64,000 bases of DNA, taken from positions 868,001-932,000 of the forward strand of contig NZ_FMIA01000002.1 in the NCBI RefSeq assembly GCF_900091615.1, in the 5' to 3' direction. Origin of the DNA: Micromonospora yangpuensis (lineage in GTDB: Bacteria; Actinomycetota; Actinomycetes; Mycobacteriales; Micromonosporaceae). Shown one piece after another: positions 1-7,159 of the stretch; the first letter of the stretch is position 1; each line of letters starts with the position of its first letter. Position numbers and translations under genes: made by a program. The notes under the pieces are model-generated. The model saw only the letters and a list, made by a program, of their open reading frames with translations. It was not told the origin of the DNA and did no database searches.

Positions 1-646
1 CGGCGGTGGTGCCGGCCGGGACGGTGACGACGAGGATCAGGCAGCCACCCGGCTCCAGCAGCTGGGCGCAGCCGGTCAGCAGCCACGCCAGCCGCACCCG
101 GTTGGCGGCGGCGTTGGGGTCGAGGGGCCAGCAGGCGACCACGAGACTGGTCGCCTGCTGCAGGGAGCCGCCGGCCTGCCGCCCGGCGGCCGTGTCGGCC
201 GGTGGGTGCAGGTCGGGGTCGGTGAGGTCGTCCCCGAACCAGGCGCCCATCTCTGGCAGGTCGTCGTCGGCGTCCGTGTCGCCGGTGGTGCCGGCGGGCG
301 GGACGGGAGTGGCGGGGCCGATGATCAGGCTGGAGGCGTCGGTGAACCACGCCGGGTGGTGCAGGCGGGCCCCAGCCGCGCAGGCCTGGGTGAGGGCGTG
401 GTCGGGGCTGAGGTCGACGACCGCCTCGCCGGGGCGGCTGTAGGCGGCGATGAGCCGGGCGGCGAGGCGGGTGCCGATGCTGCGTCCGGCGTCGCCCGGG
501 GTGCGGGCGGTGCGCCAGACGGTGAGCGGTACCGGCGGGTCACCGGCGACCAAGTCGGTCGGCGTCGGGTCGACCCCGGCCAGCGGGCCGGTGTCGACGA
601 TGGGATCGTGCTGCGGGTTGTGGTGCTGCGGCGTGTGCTCGCTCAT
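1..646 (-). CDS. Methyltransferase-like protein, partial (C-terminus off window)
   Basis: An uninterrupted minus-strand frame opens with ATG at 646 (MSEHTPQHHN) and runs off the left edge, giving 215 codons. A Pro/Asp-rich N-terminus is followed by a segment GEAVVDLSPDHALTQACAAG, which resembles the glycine/acid-rich motif I loop of SAM-dependent methyltransferases, and later by LLEPGGCLILVVTVPAG, typical of the strand after the cofactor site. Similar divergent methylase-like proteins occur in actinobacterial conjugative elements. No catalytic motif can be checked because the rest is missing. The promoter-like 44-bp module at 683-726 lies directly upstream. The reading frame is convincing from codon usage; the methyltransferase call is inference. 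Confidence 0.55.
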   Translation of the reverse strand, partial: MSEHTPQHHNPQHDPIVDTGPLAGVDPTPTDLVAGDPPVPLTVWRTARTPGDAGRSIGTRLAARLIAAYSRPGEAVVDLSPDHALTQACAAGARLHHPAWFTDASSLIIGPATPVPPAGTTGDTDADDDLPEMGAWFGDDLTDPDLHPPADTAAGRQAGGSLQQATSLVVACWPLDPNAAANRVRLAWLLTGCAQLLEPGGCLILVVTVPAGTTA

Positions 647-678
647 GTGGTGTCGGCTCCGCGCCGCGCCGTGGTGCG

Positions 679-1406
679 CTGACACCCTCAAACCGGTGTT
701 TGTCAGCTGTGGCGAACACCTGCCGACCTCACGGTGATCTCACGAATGTCTGACAGCCGATTCCTGTCCGCTCGGCTGGCCCGGGAACGCGGGATGATCC
801 GGCGGTCGCCGGCTCGATCGAGCCGGGGTCGGCGTCGTGAGATCGTCACAGCGCTCGGCCACCCCCGGCTGTCAGACATGCACGGTCACGACCACCTCGA
901 CCATGACCGCAACTTGCGTCGATGACACGGGGGCGCTGGCCAGTCTTGTCAGATCGCCGTCCGGTGTCCCGGACGGCGGCGGGGTCTGTCCCGGACGGCG
1001 GCAGCGTCACCGAGGACACCGGTGCCGGATTGTCATCGGAGGCGGCGGCCGTGTCAGACCGTCCCCACGCCGAACGAACGCTGTCAGACGGCGCGGGCCG
1101 CCGCGGCGCGCGGGGTGACGATGACATTCGGCGGCGGTGTCAGCCGGTCGCGATCTGACACCGTGCCGCCCGCGGGGCGCTGTCACCGCTGTGAGACCGG
1201 CAGTGCCCCCGTTGTCAGGCCGCTCGGCGGTGTCGTGTCCCTCGCGGCCTTGTCCCGTGTCCGCCGCCTCCTGTCGTGTCAACGCGCCGGTCAACGCGGT
1301 TTGTCAGAACGGTGAAGCACGCCGACGCCGGTCGTCAGTCAGCGGATGGCCGGGGCGGCCGACGCCGTCGAACCGGCAATTCATGCCTGCCGGCCTGCGC
1401 TGTCAG
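679..1406. promoter_or_regulatory. Array of TGTCAG/CTGACA sites
   Basis: Twelve exact copies of TGTCAG or its complement begin at 679, 701, 750, 870, 947, 1052, 1082, 1138, 1155, 1213, 1302 and 1401; about 0.4 would be expected by chance in this length. Near copies (TGTGAG) are interspersed. The pair at 679 and 701 forms an inverted pair with 16 bp between. The stretch 647-1505 holds no credible gene. It could be an operator array for the adjacent DNA-binding protein, or replication or transfer iterons; the sequence does not decide between these. Confidence 0.6.
683..726 (+). repeat. 44-bp inverted repeat, copy 1
   Basis: This 44-bp stretch matches the reverse complement of 2712-2755 at 42 of 44 positions. 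It starts CACCCTCAAACC and ends ACACCTGCCGA. Each copy points outward, toward the start of the gene beyond it: the minus-strand gene starting at 646 here, and the secretion operon starting at 3038 for copy 2. It also contains one TGTCAG half-site. A duplicated promoter/operator is the simplest reading. Confidence 0.8.
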
Positions 1407-1505
1407 GGGCCTGTGAGACCCCGGTGGCGCAATGGCGGTCAGACGCGCCGGCCACCCCGCTCCGGCCCGTCATCGACATTCGTCTCCGACATGGGAGTTC
1501 GTGAC

Positions 1506-2390
1506 ATGACCGCGTCCGCCAAGGACTGGCCCGACTCGCCGCTGGACGCCGTGGACACCGCGTTCGCCGACCTGACCTGCGACCCCGACCCGTTGTCACT
1601 GGACCTCGACCCGCTGGCCGACCAACTCGGCGATGACAGCGGTCTGCCTGGCGGTGTCATCGCCCTGCCGGCGTTGCGGCAGTGGCTGCTGGAACATCCC
1701 CGCGCCTACACGGCGCGGGACGTGGTGTGGCGGGAGCTGGTCCGCCGCGCCCGCCTCGACGGACCCGCCTGGGTCATCGCCGCGGTCGCCCTGGCGATGC
1801 CGGCGCTGCGCCGCTACGCCGGCCGGCTGCACACCGGCTGGGCCGGCGATGCCCACGACCTGGACGCCGAGATCCTCACCGGCTTCCTGACCGCCCTGCG
1901 CGACCGGGTCGACCTGGCCAAACCAGCGCCGTACGCGGCGCTGTGCATGGCCGCGTGGCGGGCCGGCCACGAACTGCGGCAACGTGACGGCGCCGAGGCT
2001 GTTCCGGTGGACGACCTCGAACACGTCACCGGCCCCCGCACGCCGAAGCGGCCCTACGGGCATCCAGACCTCCTCGTACGCCGGGCGGTCGAGTTGGGCA
2101 TCGTGGACGAGTGCGATGAGCAGCCCTACATCGACGTGCGGCTGGGCCACCGGGCCATCGAACCCATCGCCGCCCGCCTCGGCCTAGAGGTCGACACGCT
2201 GCGGCGACGTGTCGAGCGCATCGATGTCCGCATCGCCGACGCGCTCGCCACCGGGATGCTCACCGAGGCGACCTCACCCCGGGCGCGGGAAGACCTCGCC
2301 GTGGCGGCCGAGCGACGGCAGCACATCCGGGCCGCCCGCGGCGGCAGCGCTCGGCATCCTGCGGCGCAGGTGACGCTGGCAGCCGCCTGA
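1506..2390 (+). CDS. Sigma-factor-like DNA-binding protein
   Basis: This encodes 294 aa. The start at 1506 is preceded by GGGAG at 1493-1497; an in-frame extension to 1137 runs through the TGTCAG array and is unlikely to be translated. Residues about 95-160 (AEILTGFLTALRDR, then a helix ending AAWRAGHELRQRD) resemble the core helices of sigma-70 region 2. Residues about 215-255 (HRAIEPIAARLGLEVDTLRRRVERI) look like a region-4 helix-turn-helix. Such proteins are found in actinobacterial mobile elements but the function is not established. Its place between the site array and the divergent promoter-like modules makes it a candidate regulator of both flanking units. A strong terminator follows. 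Confidence 0.6.
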   Translation: MTASAKDWPDSPLDAVDTAFADLTCDPDPLSLDLDPLADQLGDDSGLPGGVIALPALRQWLLEHPRAYTARDVVWRELVRRARLDGPAWVIAAVALAMPALRRYAGRLHTGWAGDAHDLDAEILTGFLTALRDRVDLAKPAPYAALCMAAWRAGHELRQRDGAEAVPVDDLEHVTGPRTPKRPYGHPDLLVRRAVELGIVDECDEQPYIDVRLGHRAIEPIAARLGLEVDTLRRRVERIDVRIADALATGMLTEATSPRAREDLAVAAERRQHIRAARGGSARHPAAQVTLAAA

Positions 2391-2415
2391 CCGCCGACCA
2401 TCCCGCAGGCTCTCT

Positions 2416-2451
2416 GCTCGCGGGCCCGACCATCTGGTCGGGCCCGCGAGC
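2416..2451 (+). terminator. Strong hairpin after the sigma-like gene
   Basis: Perfect 17-bp arms (2416-2432 and 2435-2451, starting GCTCGCGGGCC) with a 2-nt loop lie 25 bp after the stop codon. There is no long T tract, as is usual in high-GC actinobacteria. Confidence 0.75.
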
Positions 2452-2558
2452 GTGTGCGACGAACCCGCCACTTCTCACCGCTGCTACCGGCCCCCACCCC
2501 GGTGCGGGGAAACCCGCCGTGGCCGCTGCCAAGCGGGTCTGACGGATCTCCCACGGAT

Positions 2559-2879
2559 CTGACAGCGGCCCCGGCGGGGTGTTGATCCGGCGGCTGTGAG
2601 ATTCCGGCGCCGACGCCGACGGCGAGGTCCGCCACCAGCGGCACGATCGTCGGACAGGCCGCTGACCAGGGCTGTCAGAGGTCTGTGAGGTCGTGTCGGA
2701 GCGCTGTGGGATCGGCAGGTGTTCGCCACAGCTCACAAACGCCGGTTTGAGGGTGCGGAACTCCTCCGACGCCACCACGGCGTCACGCTGGGGGTTGATT
2801 CCGCCCGCCGCGGGCCGGGAGGCCAGGTCGGCACGGGACCGGGCGACCTCGGGTGCCGCGCCACGTTGATGCGCTGACA
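2559..2879. promoter_or_regulatory. Upstream region of the secretion operon with TGTCAG sites
   Basis: The gap 2452-3037 has no credible gene. It carries CTGACA at 2559, TGTCAG at 2673, CTGACA at 2874 and copy 2 of the 44-bp repeat, so the same factor that reads the 679-1406 array probably acts here. No clear -10/-35 pair was recognised. Confidence 0.45.
2712..2755 (-). repeat. 44-bp inverted repeat, copy 2
   Basis: The reverse complement matches 683-726 at 42 of 44 positions. Relative to the secretion operon downstream, it has the same orientation as copy 1 has to the minus-strand gene at 646. Confidence 0.8.
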
Positions 2880-3037
2880 CCTCATCGATCATCGCCAACC
2901 CGAACGGGAGGACGAGCTCCTCCCGAGGTTCACCACGGTTCCCGGCCGACGTGTCTTTCCCGAGCCCGGCGGCGGCTCTCCGCCCACCGTTTCGACGAAT
3001 CGCCCCGGCGCGAGCCGGGGCGGGAGGTGCAGCCATC

Positions 3038-3454
3038 ATGTTCCGCCCGCTGTTGGCACGTTCCCGTGCCCTGACCACCGCCCTCTCCCACGCACCGATG
3101 ACGACCCGCGCGCTTCGCCTCGTCGCCCGGGTCGCCGCGCCCGCCGCGGCGGCTGCTGTGGTGACGCTGGCCGTGCCGGCCGTCGCTTACGCCGACCCCG
3201 GCGGCCCGGTCGTCCTGGCCGCCAACGACCTGCCCACCGTCATCGCCAACCTGCAGACCTGGGTGATGGGCATCCTGGCAGCCGTCGCCACCCTGTTCCT
3301 GGTCCTGGCCGGCGTGTACTGGGCCACCGCCGGCGGCGACCCAGCCCAGGTCGACAAGGCCAAGGGCGCACTGAAGAACGCCCTGATCGGCTACGGCCTG
3401 GCCGTGCTCGCGCCCATCCTGCTGGAGGTCGTCCAGGGAATCGTCGGAGGCTGA
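3038..3454 (+). CDS. VirB2/TrbC-like pilin or channel subunit
   Basis: This encodes 138 aa. The ATG at 3038 follows GGGAGG at 3022-3027. The N-terminus has a basic stretch and then a long Ala/Val-rich segment ending PAVAYADPGG, a typical signal peptide with an AxA-type cleavage site near residue 55. Two hydrophobic helices follow (about 73-93 and 113-133), separated by a short basic loop containing DPAQVDKAKGALKNAL. Signal peptide plus two helices with a polar loop is the layout of VirB2/TrbC pilins. It begins an operon with TrbL-, PrgI-, VirB4- and VirD4-like genes, which supports the role. Sequence similarity to named pilins is weak, so the call rests on topology and context. Confidence 0.7.
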   Translation: MFRPLLARSRALTTALSHAPMTTRALRLVARVAAPAAAAAVVTLAVPAVAYADPGGPVVLAANDLPTVIANLQTWVMGILAAVATLFLVLAGVYWATAGGDPAQVDKAKGALKNALIGYGLAVLAPILLEVVQGIVGG

Positions 3455-3456
3455 CG

Positions 3457-4371
3457 ATGGCCTGGGCGCTCAACCAGATCCTCGACTGGTTCGCCGGCCT
3501 GCTGCTGGACTGCCTGAACGGGCTCATCACCGCGATCACCCACGCGCTGCTGATCACCCCGGACGTGACCAGCCTGCCGCAGGTGCAGGCGCTGACCGGG
3601 CGGTCGATCTGGGTCGTCGACACCGTCTTCGTCCTGGTGTTCGTCGCCGCCGGTGTCCTGACCATGGTCGCCGGCGGCGACGAACGCGCCCGCTACACCG
3701 CCAAGGACCTCCTGCCGCGGTGCGTCGTCGGGTTCGTCACCGCCCACTTCTCCCAACTGATCGCTGGCAAGCTCATCGAGTACGCCAACGCGTTCACCGC
3801 CGCACTGACCGCGCAGGACTTCAACGGCGACGGGGCACTCGACGCCGTCAAGACCCACCTGATAGCCGCGCGTGACCAGACCGCCGGTCTGCTGTTCGTC
3901 GTCTGCCTGGCGATCATCGTGTTCCTGCTCGCCGCCACGGCCTGCAGTGTGATCGTCCGCTTCGCGGTCGCGCTGGTGCTCACCGCGGTCGCGCCGATCG
4001 CGCTGGCCTGCCACGCGCTGCCGCAGACCGACGGCGTGGCCCGCCTGTGGTGGCGGTCGTACGTCGCCATGCTGGCGATCCCGGTGGTGCAGGCGTTCGT
4101 GTTGTTCGCCGGCCAGTGGATGCTGCTGGATACCAGCACCATGCTGCCGCTGCTGGGCCTGCCGGTCGAACCGGGTGGAGTGCTCAACCTGTTCGTCGTG
4201 ATGGTCCTGCTGTGGACCACGCTCAAGGTGCCGGGTCTGATGCGCCGCTACGCCACCAGCGGCGCAGGCGGGCGTGGCGGCAACGTGCTCGGCGCGGTCG
4301 TGCGGGTCGTCGTGGTGCAGCAACTCACCCGCGGGCTGCGCATCCCCGGCCTTGGGGCGGTGCGACGATGA
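3457..4371 (+). CDS. Multi-span membrane protein, TrbL/VirB6-like
   Basis: This encodes 304 aa and starts 2 bp after the pilin-like gene. Hydrophobic segments are visible near residues 8-25, 50-72, 145-190 (two adjacent helices), 200-222 and 245-262. The last ~40 residues are Gly/Arg-rich and probably cytoplasmic. The number of spans, the length and the position between pilin and PrgI-like genes fit the inner-membrane VirB6/TrbL channel component of type IV secretion systems. No enzymatic motif is present. The stop overlaps the next start (ATGA), indicating translational coupling. Confidence 0.65.
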   Translation: MAWALNQILDWFAGLLLDCLNGLITAITHALLITPDVTSLPQVQALTGRSIWVVDTVFVLVFVAAGVLTMVAGGDERARYTAKDLLPRCVVGFVTAHFSQLIAGKLIEYANAFTAALTAQDFNGDGALDAVKTHLIAARDQTAGLLFVVCLAIIVFLLAATACSVIVRFAVALVLTAVAPIALACHALPQTDGVARLWWRSYVAMLAIPVVQAFVLFAGQWMLLDTSTMLPLLGLPVEPGGVLNLFVVMVLLWTTLKVPGLMRRYATSGAGGRGGNVLGAVVRVVVVQQLTRGLRIPGLGAVRR

Positions 4372-5330
4372 GCCGCGCCCGCCGCGACGAACAGGCCGTC
4401 ACCGCCCGCATGCCCGCCGACGTGGACGCGCCGGACAAGGTGCTCTACGGGCTGACATTCCGGCAACTCGCGATCCTCGCCGTCGCCGCCGTCATCTTTT
4501 ACGGCGCCTGGCGCGCCCTGCACGCGATCGTGCCCGCACCGGTGCTACTCGGCGCCGCGGTTGTTCTCGGCGGCCTGGTGTTCGGCCTCGCTGTCGGCCG
4601 CCGCGACGGCCTGCCCATGGACGTGTGGCTGGCCTCCGCGGTGCGCCACTCCCGGGCGCCGCGCGCTTTGTCCACCACCGACACCACCGCGAAGACACCC
4701 GACTGGGTGCAGGCCCCGGCGTCGAAGGTGATGCTGCCGGCGCCGCTGAAACTGCCCGCCGACGCCATCGACGACCACGGTGAGATCAGCCTCGACGGTG
4801 TGAAGGCGGCGATGGTCGCGGCAACCAGCGTCAACCTCGCTCTGCGCACCGCCGACGAGCAGGCCGCCCTGGTCGACACCTTCGGCCGGTGGCTCAACAG
4901 CCTGTCCACGCCGACGCAGATCGTGGTGTCGGCGCAGCCGGTCGACCTGCGCTCCGCCGCCCGCACCCTAGCGCGGGCGGCGGACGAGATGCCGCACCCG
5001 GCTCTCGCCGACGCGGCAGCCGATCACGCCCGGTTCCTCGACGACCTCGCCGAACGGCGGGATCCGCTGCGCCGGCAGGTCCTCATCGTCACCCGCACCA
5101 ACTCCGGTGAGCGCGGTGAACACGCTGCCCGGCGCCGCGCCGATCAGACGGTCCGGTCGCTAGCCGGGCTGGGCGTCACCACCCGCGCCCTCGACGGCCA
5201 CGCCACGACCGCCGCCCTGGCCGCTGCGGCGGACCCCTACCGGCCGCCCCGCCCCGGCGGCCTCGCCGCCCCCGACACCACCATCACCGCGCCTCCGGCG
5301 AGGAGGCCACGTACCAGGAGGACATCATGA
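4368..5330 (+). CDS. PrgI-family conjugation protein
   Basis: This encodes 320 aa. The ATG at 4368 lies in an ATGA overlap with the previous stop; a longer upstream frame is only antisense or out-of-frame coincidence. An N-terminal motif ARMPADVDAPDKVLYGLTFRQL precedes two close transmembrane helices (about 33-70), the hallmark of PrgI/VirB3-like proteins in Gram-positive secretion systems. The C-terminal ~230 residues are soluble and end in a Pro/Arg-rich tail. In other actinobacterial elements this family sits directly before the VirB4 ATPase, as here, and likely anchors that ATPase at the membrane. Confidence 0.75.
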   Translation: MSRARRDEQAVTARMPADVDAPDKVLYGLTFRQLAILAVAAVIFYGAWRALHAIVPAPVLLGAAVVLGGLVFGLAVGRRDGLPMDVWLASAVRHSRAPRALSTTDTTAKTPDWVQAPASKVMLPAPLKLPADAIDDHGEISLDGVKAAMVAATSVNLALRTADEQAALVDTFGRWLNSLSTPTQIVVSAQPVDLRSAARTLARAADEMPHPALADAAADHARFLDDLAERRDPLRRQVLIVTRTNSGERGEHAARRRADQTVRSLAGLGVTTRALDGHATTAALAAAADPYRPPRPGGLAAPDTTITAPPARRPRTRRTS

Positions 5331-7159
5331 TCTTCGTCAAGCGCCGACGCGCCCCGATCGACGACAGCACCAGCCCGCCGTCCGCAGGACTCGCGGCGAC
5401 GGTGGCCCCGGCCTCGGTGGAGGTGACGCCGCGGTTCCTGCGGGTCGGGGACGGCTACGCGGCCACCCTGGTGGTGACCGGGTATCCGGCCGAGGTCGGG
5501 CCGGCGTGGCTGGAGCCGCTGCTGTCCTGGCCAGGCCGCCTCGACCTGGCCCTGCACATCGACCCGATCCCCGCACCGGTGGCGGCGTCGCGGCTGCGCA
5601 ACCAGCGGGCCCGGTTCGAGTCGTCCCGGCGGGCGGACGAGCAGAAGGGCAAGCTGGCCGACCCGTACGTGGAGGCCGCCGCCGACGACGCCGCCGACCT
5701 CGCCGAACGCCTCGCCCGCGGGGCGGCGAAGCTGTTCCGCGTCGGCCTGTACCTGACCGTGCACGCCCGCACCGAGGCCGAACTCCTCGACGCGTGCGCG
5801 CAGGTGAAGGCCGCCGCCGCCTCCACGCTGATCGAGGTGCAACCCGCGACGTGGCGGCACCTGCCCGGCTGGACCACCACCCTCCCCTTGGCGACCGATT
5901 CGCTGCAGATGCGCCGCACCATGGACACCCAGGCCCTGGCCGCCGCGTTCCCCCTCGCCAGCGCGGACCTGCCGGCACCGCTGCCCGGCGACCCCGCCAC
6001 CACCGGCGGCGTGCTCTACGGGGTCAACCCGGACTCCCAGGGCATCGTCTGGTGGGACCGCTGGAGCTGCGAGAACCACAACAGTGTGATCTTGGCCCGC
6101 TCCGGCGCCGGGAAGTCCTACTTCGTCAAACTCGACATCCTCCGCCAGCTCTACCAGGCGGTGCAGGTCGCCGTCGTCGACCCGGAGGACGAATACCTCC
6201 GGTTGGCCGACGCGGTCGGCGGCACCATCGTGCGACTCGGCGCACCCGGCGTGAAGATCAACCCCCTGGACCTGCCGGCCGGGGACACCCGCCCGGACGT
6301 GCTCACCCGCCGCGGCCTGTTCCTGCACACCCTTATCGCGGTGCTGCTGGGGCAGCTGCCGCCGCCGGCCGAGCGCGCCGCCCTGGACCGGGCGATCCTG
6401 CAGGTGTACCGGCAGGCGGGCATCACCGCCGACCCGTCCACCCACCACCGGCCCGCGCCGCTGCTGCGCGATCTGGCCGCGACCCTACGGGCCGACGACA
6501 ACGCCGCCGCCCACGAACTGGCCGCCCGACTCGCCCCGTGGGTGGCCGGCTCGTTCTCCGACCTGTTCGACTCACCGACCACGACCCGCCCACAGGGGCA
6601 CCTCGTCGTCTGGAGCCTGCGAAACCTGCCAGACGAACTGCGCGCCGTCGGCACCCTCCTCGCCCTGGACGAGATCTGGCGGCAGGTCGACCTCCCACCC
6701 CAACACCGGCGGTCCCACGAAGGATCCCGCCCGCAAGGCCGGCGGCTGGTCGTGGTGGATGAGGCGTGGCTGCTGATGCGCGACGGGGAAGGCGCCCGGT
6801 TCCTGTTCAAGATGTCCAAGGCCAGCCGGAAGCGCAACGCCGGCCTGTCGGTCATCACCCAGGACGTCGCAGACGTGCTCGGCACCGACCTCGGCCACGC
6901 CGTCGTGTCGAACGCGGCCACGCAGGTGTTGCTCAAGCAGGCACCGCAGGCCATCGACCAGGTCGCCGACGCGTTCGGCCTGACCGTCGGGGAGCGGCGG
7001 ATGCTGTTGTCTGCCCGGGTCGGGCACGGCCTGCTGATCTCCGGTACGAACCGGACCGCGTTCGAGTCGATCTCCTCGCAGACCGAACACCTTCTCGCGA
7101 CCACGAAGCCGTCCGACCTGGCCGACCTCGACTCCGACGACGGGGAGGAGGCCCTGTGA
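5327..7159 (+). CDS. VirB4-like conjugation ATPase
   Basis: This encodes 610 aa, with its start in an ATGA overlap. The Walker A motif is GAGKSYFVK at about residue 258, and Walker B is LVVVDEAWLLM at about 472-482. The following SVITQDVADVLG and the terminal region match the conserved C-terminal RecA-like domain of VirB4/TraC ATPases. The N-terminal ~220 residues are the usual membrane-associated domain, without a transmembrane segment. VirB4 powers assembly and substrate passage at the cytoplasmic face of the secretion channel. The length is in the lower normal range for actinobacterial VirB4. The end overlaps the next start (GTGA). Confidence 0.9.
   Translation: MIFVKRRRAPIDDSTSPPSAGLAATVAPASVEVTPRFLRVGDGYAATLVVTGYPAEVGPAWLEPLLSWPGRLDLALHIDPIPAPVAASRLRNQRARFESSRRADEQKGKLADPYVEAAADDAADLAERLARGAAKLFRVGLYLTVHARTEAELLDACAQVKAAAASTLIEVQPATWRHLPGWTTTLPLATDSLQMRRTMDTQALAAAFPLASADLPAPLPGDPATTGGVLYGVNPDSQGIVWWDRWSCENHNSVILARSGAGKSYFVKLDILRQLYQAVQVAVVDPEDEYLRLADAVGGTIVRLGAPGVKINPLDLPAGDTRPDVLTRRGLFLHTLIAVLLGQLPPPAERAALDRAILQVYRQAGITADPSTHHRPAPLLRDLAATLRADDNAAAHELAARLAPWVAGSFSDLFDSPTTTRPQGHLVVWSLRNLPDELRAVGTLLALDEIWRQVDLPPQHRRSHEGSRPQGRRLVVVDEAWLLMRDGEGARFLFKMSKASRKRNAGLSVITQDVADVLGTDLGHAVVSNAATQVLLKQAPQAIDQVADAFGLTVGERRMLLSARVGHGLLISGTNRTAFESISSQTEHLLATTKPSDLADLDSDDGEEAL

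Noticed and set aside
679..1406. CRISPR-like array
   Set aside because: Sites are 6 bp, irregularly spaced and in both orientations; no repeat-spacer structure.
1137..1505. N-terminal extension of the sigma-like protein
   Set aside because: Runs through the TGTCAG array with non-protein-like composition; a good SD supports the start at 1506.
2260..3078. Minus-strand frame of 272 codons
   Set aside because: Crosses the terminator at 2416-2451 and the 44-bp repeat, with low-complexity composition.
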